Positions 37,901-45,755 of a stretch of 64,000 bases of DNA are shown here, piece by piece; the stretch's first letter is position 1, and the number at the start of each line of letters is the position of its first letter. Both the position numbers and the translations under genes were made by a program. The DNA lies in assembly GCF_026898155.1 (NCBI RefSeq), contig NZ_CP114029.1, positions 1,619,501 to 1,683,500 on the forward strand. Reading direction: 5' to 3'. This DNA is from Jiella pelagia (GTDB lineage Bacteria; Pseudomonadota; Alphaproteobacteria; Rhizobiales; Rhizobiaceae). Below the pieces are notes generated by a model, which saw only the letters and a program-made list of their open reading frames with translations, did not search any database and was not told where the DNA came from.

Positions 37901-38407
37901 GACACCCTCATCGAGCAATCGCCGGAAGAGGCCTTTCGCCGCGTCCTGATCGACGGCGGCGAGGTCGCCGTCACGCAGTGCCGCGCGCTCGCCTCGCTGC
38001 CGCAAATGCCGGGTTATCCGGCCTACACGCTGAGGCTTTCGCTCGACCAGCGCCGGGTGTTCAGCGGCGAGAACCTCGCCGGCACGATCGAGGGTATTCC
38101 GGCGACCGATACGCTCGACCTTCTGCTCGTCGACGACGACGGCCAGGTGCAGTCGCTCTCCAGCTACGTCACGCGCAAGGGCGCCAACGCCCGTTTCGAA
38201 GTGCCGGTGAGTTTTTCAGGTCCCGAGACCCGGACGGCGCAGATCTTGATCGCGCTGTCTCTGCCGCAGGCGCTGATCCATGCCGACGGCGCGGGCGGCG
38301 AGCCGGCGGGGCCGTTCTTCGAGAAGCTGGCCGAGACGCTCGATGCCAGGGGGCTCCGCGGCGAATTTGCCATCGACCATTTCCTCGTCAGGCCGAAGCG
38401 GCCGTAG
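34982..38407 (+). CDS. Giant TonB-like energy-transducing protein
   Basis: About 1141 residues. N-terminal signal-anchor helix (LSLAIHTGLGAIALLLLPET), then about 850 residues of alanine/proline-rich linker containing three degenerate repeats (see separate entry), and a folded C-terminal domain of about 200 residues (YPGGECFAALTQAGKAAGEF; FSGENLAGTIEGIPATDTLD; SFSGPETRTAQILIALSLP) that I could not match to a TonB C-terminal domain; its last part resembles DUF4384-type domains. By position it would be driven by the ExbB/ExbD motor and span the periplasm. Unusually long for a TonB or TolA. Fourth of the motor genes in the operon. Confidence 0.75.
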   Translation: MRAETRLWAIAGGLSLAIHTGLGAIALLLLPETVRREPQETAITIEETRTSTLEPARASSPEPVHASRAGPVRPRARELSATRPTNRAEVRSPAPVSPRGDAAAEIVSAAGPQRRLAPEGRRTPLAPLTPDALAPSGRSVVAESRRPSMGVESRAEPTLLENRPQPTRLSAAEPEAARTDAARPVPASPAPGMLAPTSPMTVAAAFPESTPAGQTAPLPAEYAAPREIAPSAPDALAPGGQPVVAESRLPSAGVESLQSSAELAAVQPEAAATNPAGPAVGTSEPEMLAPASPGVVAAVDPEGALASQMAFSVAETSGPRMIAPSMPDALAPRPQPLLVEGRQPPQANESRRQPTELSAAEPETARADAPRPAAPNPEPERLASASPTPMASIAEPGAAVTSAPRQSPSAPEPEKVAATSPLALVAADTDRALAGRAVPVPAQSPAPQALEAAPGETAAPTLRLAEAVAPFRSGTIAETVAGVAAERASPKPLSPGAERSALEPVRPARAEFAALEPDAAAPKVAMPPLRAPARPANATVGLPGAVEPTGAGQTMRPRPPQQVAAVAADAEAVSPTSPERTLPIEAAAEARSPSPTALNQSDAAGSVLAANVAGDSAAVALPAAALRTRPETVTAGSAFEALVPTQPEPGEAVADTAIAETAAETTVIRAATSSAPPAAPNPVPLAALRPETAQSGRQDRTRLAWAAPTGAIAARVATDELPALPSSTVLRGETEQAARVAAASAVSARRAEPERTVAAEVSPAPLAGKVSGEAIAPSAAATAATNAAIAASSAGSATPANRVNSTTATNPAQPTVAPVARLAAAPRATAAPAPAVNAAAAAAVVDTPATATEATLAPLTASQPPAVAPSAVVPGPAAQVGPRRTDPAGRTEDARIAAASPRQRQTIAGTSVDPTASSGSQDGDDRARATLSDLVAAYPGGECFAALTQAGKAAGEFRITALSDDQSRLEDFADTLIEQSPEEAFRRVLIDGGEVAVTQCRALASLPQMPGYPAYTLRLSLDQRRVFSGENLAGTIEGIPATDTLDLLLVDDDGQVQSLSSYVTRKGANARFEVPVSFSGPETRTAQILIALSLPQALIHADGAGGEPAGPFFEKLAETLDARGLRGEFAIDHFLVRPKRP
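35369..36240 (+). repeat. Three degenerate repeats inside the TonB-like gene
   Basis: Each unit begins PDALAP, followed by VVAESRxPSxGVES (or LLVEGR in the third), an ELSAAEPE-like stretch and a final APxSP run. Units start at about 35369, 35678 and 35960, so periods are 309 and 282 bases. They lengthen the periplasmic linker. Confidence 0.65.
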
Positions 38408-38426
38408 CGACCTTCCCAGTGGCCGG

Positions 38427-39386
38427 TCAGTGACGAGGGGTGCGGGTCTCGGCGATGCGGTCCGGCCGCCCGAGGATGCCGCCGGCCGCGCCGACCGCCA
38501 TGCCGAGAAGCATCGCGACGAAGGCGGCAAGCGAGGCACGCGCCAGCGCCCCCGCGGCAGTGCTTCGGGCGCTCTCCATCTCCGCGCGGGCGGCGGCAAA
38601 GCGTTCGGCGAAGGCGGCGAAACGGCGCTCGGCCTCGGGCCGCGCGACGCCGGCAACGCGAGCGACGGCGTCGACCGCCGGGCCGCGCGCCTCGCCGTCT
38701 GCCGCCGAGAGCGCCGCCAGCACCTGTGTATAGGCTGCGTCGCGGTCCGCTCGTGACGCGACCGCGGATCTGGGCGCCTGCTCGCCCGATGCCGAAGCAT
38801 CGTCAGCAGTCTCGCCGTCTTGCGCAGCAGCCGGTTGCGCGGCAGCCGCGGCAAACAGCGGTTGGGCGCTGCCTTCGAGGACATCGGCGAGGGAGGAGGA
38901 GCCCGGCGCCAGTGTCTCGGCGGCTCTCGCCATGGTCTCGACCGATTGGCCGAGAACACCAAAGGCACCGCCGACGAGGCTCGCCGCGCCGCTGGACAGG
39001 AGATAGAGGGCGAGAAGGGCAGTGACGGCCCAGGTCACGACGCCGTGCAGCGCGCCGTCGATCCGCGACGGGATGCCAGCGAAGCGGCCGGCCGCGAAGG
39101 CGCCGACGAAAACGCCGACGAGCACCACGAGGACGGCCCAGAGACCGCTGACGGAGAAGATCCCGGAGGCCGAGCCGCCGGGCGACGACAGGCCGACGCC
39201 GAGACCGAACAGGCCGAGCATGAACTGGATCATCAGCGCGAGGATCGCCCCGGCGAGAATGGCGCCCCAGGAAACGCGCCTGAGGGTCCCGCCCGTCGCG
39301 CCGGTCGTCGCGCCTGCGACGCGCTCGCGCCCGATTTCGCTGACGCGCGTCTCTGGGTGGCGCCTTTCGCGTCCAATGCCCGGCAA
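38427..39386 (-). CDS. Membrane protein of a tandem paralogous pair, copy 1
   Basis: About 319 residues. Membrane helices near the N-terminus (RVSWGAILAGAILALMIQFM, then GLWAVLVVLVGVFVGAFAAG and VTWAVTALLALYLLSSGAAS), a long helical alanine-rich part, and a last helix ending in GAAGGILGRPD. The neighbouring gene ends GGVLGRPR after a similar helix, so the two are paralogues. A YrzE/TIGR04086-like origin is possible. The start is TTG 39386, the only start in frame. Function unknown. Confidence 0.65.
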   Translation of the reverse strand: MPGIGRERRHPETRVSEIGRERVAGATTGATGGTLRRVSWGAILAGAILALMIQFMLGLFGLGVGLSSPGGSASGIFSVSGLWAVLVVLVGVFVGAFAAGRFAGIPSRIDGALHGVVTWAVTALLALYLLSSGAASLVGGAFGVLGQSVETMARAAETLAPGSSSLADVLEGSAQPLFAAAAAQPAAAQDGETADDASASGEQAPRSAVASRADRDAAYTQVLAALSAADGEARGPAVDAVARVAGVARPEAERRFAAFAERFAAARAEMESARSTAAGALARASLAAFVAMLLGMAVGAAGGILGRPDRIAETRTPRH

Positions 39387-39554
39387 ATCAGAGATGTCCG
39401 CCTCCCCTTACTCTATTCGAAACGTTCGAGCGCCCGGACACCAGCTCGGCACCGTTTGCGGCAAAGACGACAGCCTGCGAAAGCCGAAGATGCCTGCCGT
39501 CGCCGCAGTCCATGATCGCCGTGCAAAGACTTGTCACTTGATGGTGTTCTTCGC

Positions 39555-40469
39555 TTAGCTCCATTTCGCGCCGATCTCCAGCATCGAATCACGCGGACGG
39601 CCGAGAACACCGCCCAGCATCGCGGCAAGCATGGCGGCGAAGAGAGCGACGAAGGCGGAGAAGCAGCCGGCACTGACGGCGCTCGTGGCCGCTGCGGCGG
39701 ATCGGCGGGAGTCTCGAAGCGCCCGATCGTTCGCTCGTTGCCAGTCGGTCAGCCGACGCTCCGCCACCTCTTCCGTGACGCCGACCGCAGATTGAATGGT
39801 GCTGACGGCCGCGGCAACGGCCGCTTCGTCCGCCGTTTCGGCGATGCCGGCAAGGATCGTCGCGAGCGCCGCCCCTGAGCCGAGCCCGCTTTCCGGCCGG
39901 GCGGCCCGACCGGCTGTGCCGCGATAGGCGTCTGCGGTGTCGAGGAACGTCAGGACATCGCCGCGCAGTACCGAGCGCTCCGCCGGCGCGCCCGGCATCG
40001 ATGCCGAGCCAGCCATCGCGAGCGTCGCGGCGACATTGCCGACGGGGCCGAGGCTACGGTCGACCAGCGCCGGCGGCCGCAGCGTCAGGATGACGATGGC
40101 GGCGATCAGCGCAGTCGAAAATGTCAGGAGGCCGCAAAGCATCGCATCGCGCAACTGCCGCGCGTCGGCGAGGCGGGCGCTGGCAAAGCCGCCGATGACA
40201 AAGGCAAGCGCCACGACGGCGATCCAGAACGCGGCGGCCGCCGAGACGACAGGCGCGCCGCGCCCCGTCGCGTAAAGATCAATGAGACCAAAGCCGGCCA
40301 GGGTGGCAGTGATCTGTACCACGGCGGCCACGAACACACCGGCCGCCACCGCCTGGAAGACGATGCCGCGCGATGCGAATGCCGTTGGTTCCGTTCGATC
40401 CTGCAAGCCTTGTCTTCGCCTCGTCGTCCCGGTCAGATGCGCATCCTGGTGCCATGTCGAGCTAGCCAA
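39555..40469 (-). CDS. Membrane protein of a tandem paralogous pair, copy 2
   Basis: About 304 residues, same architecture as copy 1: N-terminal membrane helices (IVFQAVAAGVFVAAVVQITA, AAAFWIAVVALAFVIGGFAS), an alanine-rich soluble part and a C-terminal helix (FSAFVALFAAMLAAMLGGVL). Start TTG 40469; no ATG is usable. About 170 empty bases separate the two. Expected to sit in the inner membrane. Confidence 0.65.
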   Translation of the reverse strand: MASSTWHQDAHLTGTTRRRQGLQDRTEPTAFASRGIVFQAVAAGVFVAAVVQITATLAGFGLIDLYATGRGAPVVSAAAAFWIAVVALAFVIGGFASARLADARQLRDAMLCGLLTFSTALIAAIVILTLRPPALVDRSLGPVGNVAATLAMAGSASMPGAPAERSVLRGDVLTFLDTADAYRGTAGRAARPESGLGSGAALATILAGIAETADEAAVAAAVSTIQSAVGVTEEVAERRLTDWQRANDRALRDSRRSAAAATSAVSAGCFSAFVALFAAMLAAMLGGVLGRPRDSMLEIGAKWS

Positions 40470-40655
40470 TCGGCGCGAAAAAGGCCAGAGCCACGTCTCT
40501 CGACGGCTGACGGTTCATGTTTTTGACGGAGACTTTTGCATCTCGACAAGACCCGAGTGATCTGATAACCGAGCGCATCTTACGATGCGCCGTGCGTCGC
40601 GAGAACAGAATGGCATTCTGAACCCTCTTTCCTGGCGCTACAAACGGAACACTCG

Positions 40656-40886
40656 GTGCAGATACTCGTCCGCGACAACAATGTGGATCAGGCGCTCCGC
40701 GCGCTGAAGAAGAAGATGCAGCGCGAAGGCATCTTTCGCGAAATGAAGATGCGCAACTTCTACGAAAAACCTTCGGAGAAGCGCGCACGGGAAAAGGCCG
40801 AGGCCGTGCGACGGGCTCGCAAACTCGCCCGCAAGCGCGCCCAGCGCGAGGGCCTTGCCAGCGGCGGCCGCGTCGCGCAGCCCTGA
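40656..40886 (+). CDS. rpsU: Small ribosomal subunit protein bS21
   Basis: About 76 residues: [20 protein letters not shown], then [20 protein letters not shown], the classic bS21 sequence, and a basic tail ([13 protein letters not shown]). It helps the 30S subunit start translation. GTG start at 40656. Rhizobia often carry more than one rpsU; this one stands alone. The following ~290 bases (40887-41180) hold nothing I recognise. Confidence 0.93.
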   Translation: MQILVRDNNVDQALRALKKKMQREGIFREMKMRNFYEKPSEKRAREKAEAVRRARKLARKRAQREGLASGGRVAQP

Positions 40887-41180
40887 GGCGGGCCGTCGCC
40901 GACCGACACGCGCATCTCAGTAGGCGGCGGGGCGGAATGCGACCGGCAAACCGCTTTCACAGGGCGTTTGCCGGATAATAGATGGCGGGATCGGCGGCGA
41001 TCTCGCATGAGAGCGCCTCGCGGCGTTTTTTCGCCGTTCTCCTGTTCCGGGGTCAGACCCCACCCGTAGAGGTCGCTGACGCGTCTGTCCGCTGAACTGC
41101 ATCGCGGTAGACGAGCGTCGGCAAGGTCCTGGACCTGAGGCGACGCCGCGGGCGAGCGAAGTCGGGACGATGCATCTCCC

Positions 41181-41588
41181 TCAAATCCGCGACAGCGTTC
41201 CCGCATCTTCCGCGGCATCGAAGAAGACGTCGAGCGCCCGCGTAAAGACTTCGGCATCGGGGCCGGCGCGGTGAAACAACGTCATCGAGGAATGGAACTT
41301 CATGTCGTCCGGCGAGCCGAAGATCGCATGGATGGTTTCGTCCGGATGGGAGAGCACCGCTTTCGTACATTCAACGAGCCGGGGGGCAAGCAGCGGGTGG
41401 ACGAGATAGTCCTTCGCTTCGTCGAGCGACTGGATCGCATAGCGCTGCGCCATCGGTGAGGAGCCGAGGCCCTCGATCTGCGGGAAGACGAACCACATCC
41501 AGTGGCTCTGCTTCCGCCCTGCCTCAAGTTCAGCCAGCGCCCGCCGGTAGATCGGCGACTGGGCTTCCACGAAGCGGTTGAGCGACAT
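41181..41588 (-). CDS. DUF1810 family protein
   Basis: About 135 residues. Diagnostic family signatures: SLNRFVEAQSPIYRRALAEL, SHWMWFVFPQIEGLGSSPMA, YAIQSLDEAKDYLVHPLLAP and SSMTLFHRAGPDAEVFTRAL. Some members are calpastatin-like in name only; function unknown. Start ATG 41588. Lies 86 bases downstream of the MarR-GNAT gene on the same strand. Confidence 0.88.
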   Translation of the reverse strand: MSLNRFVEAQSPIYRRALAELEAGRKQSHWMWFVFPQIEGLGSSPMAQRYAIQSLDEAKDYLVHPLLAPRLVECTKAVLSHPDETIHAIFGSPDDMKFHSSMTLFHRAGPDAEVFTRALDVFFDAAEDAGTLSRI

Positions 41589-41674
41589 CGGCAAGGGCTC
41601 CTTCGGCATCTGCTGAGCGACGGGCACCAGGCACAACGCCCTGATCGCAGAGGTCGTTCCTGGCGCTGGCCGCG

Positions 41675-42551
41675 TTACATCCGCTTCTCGAAGAAGAAAT
41701 CCGGATAGGGGTCGTCGTTGAAACGCTCGATCTCGGTCCAGCCGGACTTGCGGTACATGGCGATCGCTTCGGGCAGCGCCCTGTTGGTGTCGAGCCGCAG
41801 CGCCGGCACGCCAAGTTCGCGGGCAATCGCCTCCACGCGCTCCATGAGCTTCCATGCGAGCCCCAGCCCCCGCGCCGCGGGGGCGACCCAGAGCCGCTTG
41901 ACCTCGGCATATTCGGCGCAGGTGCCCTTCAGCCCGACGCAGCCCACCGGCATGTCGTCGGAGAAGGCCACGAGAAAAGCCCCGCGCGGGCGGATCATCA
42001 TCGCAGCATCGGGATCGGCGGAAAGCGTGACGTCGAAGCCCCGCTCGAAGCGCTGCGCGAGTTCGGCGTAGTATTCGCCGAGACAATAGCGGGCCTCAGC
42101 CGAGCGCGGGTCCGTCTCGACGAGAGCGACCCGGTCGCGGCCGAAGGATGAGGCGACGAGATCCATCGCCGCGAGCAGGGCGTCGGCGCGGGCGTGACGC
42201 GACAGCGTCGCCTTCGCCCGCTCGTTCGACAAGGTCTCATAGGCGGTGAACTCCGCCTCGCCCGCCTCCGTCAACGTCACGTTCCGCTTGCGGGCGTCGG
42301 CCTGATCCGCCCTCACCTCGATGAGGCCTTCGTCTTCGAGGCTGCGAAGAAGCCGGCTGACCAGCCCTGAATCGAGGCCGAGATAGGCACGGATCTCACT
42401 GAGTCTCGGACTTGCCGTGACCGACGGCATTGAGAACGCGCGCGACCCCCAACGGGCGGCCTCTGCCGAGAAAGGAATGATCGAGCGCACCGACCTCAGC
42501 GGTAACGGCGCGGGCGAAACGGCGGAAGCGGGAAACCGGGTCGTGCATCAT
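41675..42551 (-). CDS. Bifunctional MarR regulator/GNAT acetyltransferase (one-base frameshift)
   Basis: About 291 residues after correction. The N-terminal MarR-type winged helix (DPVSRFRRFARAVTAEVGAL; YLGLDSGLVSRLLRSLEDEG) is fused to a GNAT domain (CAEYAEVKRLWVAPAARGLG; LPEAIAMYRKSGWTEI). The frame breaks at GAGTCTC (42401-42407); removing one base joins VGHGKSE to LSEIRAYLGLDSG. This is the only site where the extra base is A/T rather than C/G. Such fusions are common in Hyphomicrobiales and may couple regulation with acetylation. Starts ATG 42551 or 42548, right beside a perfect palindrome. Confidence 0.87.
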
Positions 42552-42556
42552 GATAG

Positions 42557-42570
42557 CTGACTTAAGTCAG
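42557..42570. promoter_or_regulatory. Palindromic operator before the MarR-GNAT gene
   Basis: CTGACTTAAGTCAG, a perfect 14-base palindrome, ends five bases before the start codon. MarR proteins bind palindromes of about this length and often repress their own gene. Confidence 0.65.
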
Positions 42571-42712
42571 GTACAATCGGTCGGCAAGCGAATTCCGCAG
42601 CAGCCTCACCTACTTCGGACAGCCAACAGCGGGTTGCACCATGACAATGCACCGCGGCGAGACCTTTCACCGGCCGTTGCGCCGCGGCGCCTTGGAAAGG
42701 ATCGCCCGCGCT

Positions 42713-43015
42713 TCAGCGGATGGGCTCGTGCACCGTCACCAGCTTGGTGCCATCGGGAAAGGTCGCTTCCACCTGGACGTCGTGGATCATCTCGGCGATG
42801 CCCTCCATCACCTGGTCCCGGGTGATCACCTTGGCGCCCGCCTCCATCAGGTCGGCCACGCTACGCCCGTCCCGTGCGCCCTCGACGACGAAATCGGTGA
42901 TCAGGGCGATGGCTTCCGGATGGTTCAGCTTCACGCCGCGTTCGAGCCGCTTCCTGGCAACGACGGCCGCCATGGAGACGAGGAGCTTGTCCTTTTCGCG
43001 GGGGGTGAGCTGCAT
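42713..43015 (-). CDS. ureA: Urease subunit gamma
   Basis: About 100 residues: [60 protein letters not shown] and TVHEPIR at the end are full-length UreA. It forms the urease enzyme with UreB and UreC. It follows ureD by 27 bases in the usual order, but no ureB, ureC or accessory genes come after it: the next gene on this strand is the unrelated MarR-GNAT. So the urease operon is truncated here. Confidence 0.95.
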   Translation of the reverse strand: MQLTPREKDKLLVSMAAVVARKRLERGVKLNHPEAIALITDFVVEGARDGRSVADLMEAGAKVITRDQVMEGIAEMIHDVQVEATFPDGTKLVTVHEPIR

Positions 43016-43042
43016 TCTTGTCGTCCTCGAATTGCGATGGGG

Positions 43043-43894
43043 TCAGAGCGACCATATCCGCGGGACGGCAGCCTTTGCCAGTGCCGCGATGGCCGGAACG
43101 AGCCGCTTTCTGAGAAGAAAGCCTGAGGGAGCGACGAGGCGAGCGACGACGAGCCCGCCGACGAGGCTCGCCCCGCCGGCCTCGCCGATCGCCGCACGGA
43201 GCGGGTCGAGCAGGGTTTCGGCCGCAACGCGGCGGGCGACGAGGGTGGCGAAGGCACGGTTGCCGGCGAGCGAGGCCGCAGCGCCCGTATCCTCGGCGAT
43301 GTTGCCCTCGAGCCGGGTTTCGTCGGCAAAGACCAGCTTTCCCGCAAGCCGGATCCGCCAGCTCTCGCGGAACGACCCGCCGGCCACGTCCTCGCCCATC
43401 ATCTCCCGGCCGAGAATGACGCTTTCGCAGAGGACGAACTCGGCGTCCTCGGCGGCGTCGAGTTCCAGCCTGCGGGCGAGCGCGCCCTGGTCGAAGAGGA
43501 TCGTCTCCTGCGGCAGATAGGCGAGGAAGCCTCCCGCCTCGACGCTCAGCCGCGTCGTCACCTCGGCCCGGCCGGAACTTGCCCGATAGATGCGCTCGCA
43601 GGCCTGGGTGGTCAGGGAAAGGCCCGCCCCCGCCCCGACCGTGAAGCGCTGGTCGAGGACGTCGCCGCCGGTGAGCCCCCCGGAGGTGTTGATCAGAACG
43701 GCCTCGCTGTTCGGGCTCGCCACCTTCGGAAATCTGAGCTTGAGGCATCCGGCCTGGTGGAGGTCTTCCAGCCGGGTCCGACCATCGACAGCCTTGACCC
43801 TGAGATGGAGGCGGCCTCGGGCACGCTGGAGGTTTTGCGGGGGCGCTCCCGGTTCGGCCTGGGATAGGAGATGCAGCGGGCGGCCGTCGGTCAT
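43043..43894 (-). CDS. ureD: Urease accessory protein UreD
   Basis: About 283 residues. Family motifs: GCLKLRFPKVASPNSEAVLI, NTSGGLTGGDVLDQRFTVGA, ERIYRASSGRAEVTTRLSVE and LPQETILFDQGALARR. UreD helps insert nickel into apo-urease. I chose ATG 43894; an upstream start at 43993 is possible but adds a poorly conserved stretch. With ureA it makes up only part of a urease operon. Confidence 0.92.
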   Translation of the reverse strand: MTDGRPLHLLSQAEPGAPPQNLQRARGRLHLRVKAVDGRTRLEDLHQAGCLKLRFPKVASPNSEAVLINTSGGLTGGDVLDQRFTVGAGAGLSLTTQACERIYRASSGRAEVTTRLSVEAGGFLAYLPQETILFDQGALARRLELDAAEDAEFVLCESVILGREMMGEDVAGGSFRESWRIRLAGKLVFADETRLEGNIAEDTGAAASLAGNRAFATLVARRVAAETLLDPLRAAIGEAGGASLVGGLVVARLVAPSGFLLRKRLVPAIAALAKAAVPRIWSL

Positions 43895-44035
43895 GAACGA
43901 AAGTGTCCCTCCGGGGTCGTCGTCGTGCTCGGCCACATTCTCTCGAACGGTACGGGCAAGCGGGGTCCCGGAGGTTTTATCCCGGCTGCGCATCCGATGT
44001 GAAGCGGCGCGTTGTGTGGGAGGAGGGCGGCTCCT

Positions 44036-44713
44036 CTACCGACTCGCCTGACCGCTCATCCTGGCGACGGCGTCGTCCACCAGCCGGTTGGCGATCTGCA
44101 TCCTGGTCGTCGCCTCGGCGCGAAATCCGATCGCTACCCGGTCCGGGTGGTTGGTCCGGGCGAATGCGCGGCGGGCTTCCAGGAGATCCTTGACACTGCG
44201 GAGCGCCAGGATGTTCAGCTCCATGGCGACATCGTAGGGGTCGACGCTCGGCGCTCCGGGCTGCGGCCCGTCCTTCACAGTCCTCGCATAGGCGGCTCCG
44301 GCCTCGGCGGCAGAGCCGTTGCCAGCCCCGCGCGTCCCGGCCGAACGTGGGGGTTGGGGGGCGCGACTTGATGGGGTCGGCGGCCGTTCCGGAGAACTTT
44401 GCCGCGGTTCGGATGGCCTTTCGCCTCGCGCTGGCTCGGCGGATTTTTCAGGCCGCGGCGGCGACGCTCGGTCGGTCGCCTTTGCCGCCTCGGGCTCGTC
44501 GAAAGCGGCGAGTTCTTCCGCCTCGAGGGCTTCCTCATAGGCTGCCCGAGCGGCAGCAGTGCGCTCGACGCTCTCGGCGATCCTCGGGCCGCGGCGCATG
44601 CCGATCGCCGACATCATCCCGCTCGACGCACGGCCGAGCACCGTACGCCAGCCCTTGTCCTGGTGCCGGGCGGCAACAGACTCCAAGATCGTATCGAACG
44701 ACTGGTCAACCAT
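44036..44713 (-). CDS. J-domain-like protein, hypothetical
   Basis: About 225 residues. N-terminal helices (FDTILESVAARHQDKGWRTV), a central proline/serine-rich disordered part, and a C-terminal region (SVKDLLEARRAFARTNHPDR) containing the HPD tripeptide of J domains, followed by helix TTRMQIANRLVDDAVARM. The rest of a J domain is weak, so DnaK stimulation is only a guess. ATG 44713. Divergent from the transaminase gene. Confidence 0.6.
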   Translation of the reverse strand: MVDQSFDTILESVAARHQDKGWRTVLGRASSGMMSAIGMRRGPRIAESVERTAAARAAYEEALEAEELAAFDEPEAAKATDRASPPRPEKSAEPARGERPSEPRQSSPERPPTPSSRAPQPPRSAGTRGAGNGSAAEAGAAYARTVKDGPQPGAPSVDPYDVAMELNILALRSVKDLLEARRAFARTNHPDRVAIGFRAEATTRMQIANRLVDDAVARMSGQASR

Positions 44714-44893
44714 GGCGCGCCGGGTCCCGCATACGCAACAACTGCGCCGATTGTCCGCCGATGTCCTGAAGCTTTCGTAAAGCTTGCTTCCTGACGCCAC
44801 AGGCCCGACCAAACCAGCCCCGGCGCCATTGCGATGCCAGGAACGGCCGCTCTACTGTCGGGCACGAACGAACGGCCCCGATCGGAGAGTTTC

Positions 44894-45748
44894 ATGCGCA
44901 CGGTCTATGTGAACGGCGTCTTTTGCCCGGAAAACCAGGGCGTGGTCTCGATCTTCGACCGCGGCTTCCTCTTTGCCGACGGCGTTTACGAGGTGACCAG
45001 CGTCCTTGATGGAAAGCTGATCGACTTTTCCGGCCACATGGCGCGGCTGCGCCGTTCCATGGCCGAGCTTGCGATTCCCGCCCCCGCGAGCGAGGACGAG
45101 CTGTTGTCCATCCACCGGCAGCTCGTCGACAAGAATGCGCTGTCCGAGGGGTTGATCTACATGCAGGTGTCGCGCGGCGCCGCCGACCGCGACTTCCTGT
45201 TCCCGCCCGAGGACACGCGGGCCTCGCTCGTCCTCTTCACCCAGACGGCGCAACTCCGCGACCGGCCAGCGGCAAAGACCGGTCTCAGGGTCGTGACCCT
45301 GCCGGATCTTCGCTGGGCGCGCCGGGACATCAAGACGGTGCAGCTGCTCTACCCGTCGATGGCCAAGACAGAGGCGAAGCGGCGGGGCGTCGACGATGCC
45401 TGGTTGGTCGAGGACGGCTTCGTCACCGAAGGCACCTCCAACAACGCCTATATCGTCAACGCGGGCGGCACGCTGGTCACCCGGCCGCTGTCGCATGCGA
45501 TCCTGCCCGGCATCACCCGCAGCGCGGTGTTGCGGCTGGCGGCGGAGACCGGGCTTGCCGTCGAGGAGCGGCCGTTCTCCGTGGAGGAAGCGCTGGCGGC
45601 CCGTGAGGCCTTCATCACCTCGGCGTCGAGCTTCGTCCTGCCGGTGGTCGAGATCGACGGCCGGAAGATCGGCGACGGCACGCCGGGCGAGATCGCGCAA
45701 AGGCTTCGGGTAATCTACATCGAGGAGGCGCTGAGGACGGCGGTATGA
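44894..45748 (+). CDS. dat: D-amino-acid transaminase
   Basis: About 284 residues, fold-type IV aminotransferase. Motifs: VSIFDRGFLFADGVYEVTSV, the PLP lysine in ARRDIKTVQLLYPSMAK, EGTSNNAYIV and SHAILPGITRSAVLRLA. It makes D-amino acids (D-Glu, D-Ala) for cell-wall or catabolism. The ILPGITR element is shared with branched-chain transaminases, but the overall pattern matches the D-amino-acid branch. ATG 44894. Stands alone. Confidence 0.85.
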   Translation: MRTVYVNGVFCPENQGVVSIFDRGFLFADGVYEVTSVLDGKLIDFSGHMARLRRSMAELAIPAPASEDELLSIHRQLVDKNALSEGLIYMQVSRGAADRDFLFPPEDTRASLVLFTQTAQLRDRPAAKTGLRVVTLPDLRWARRDIKTVQLLYPSMAKTEAKRRGVDDAWLVEDGFVTEGTSNNAYIVNAGGTLVTRPLSHAILPGITRSAVLRLAAETGLAVEERPFSVEEALAAREAFITSASSFVLPVVEIDGRKIGDGTPGEIAQRLRVIYIEEALRTAV

Positions 45749-45755
45749 TCGATGC

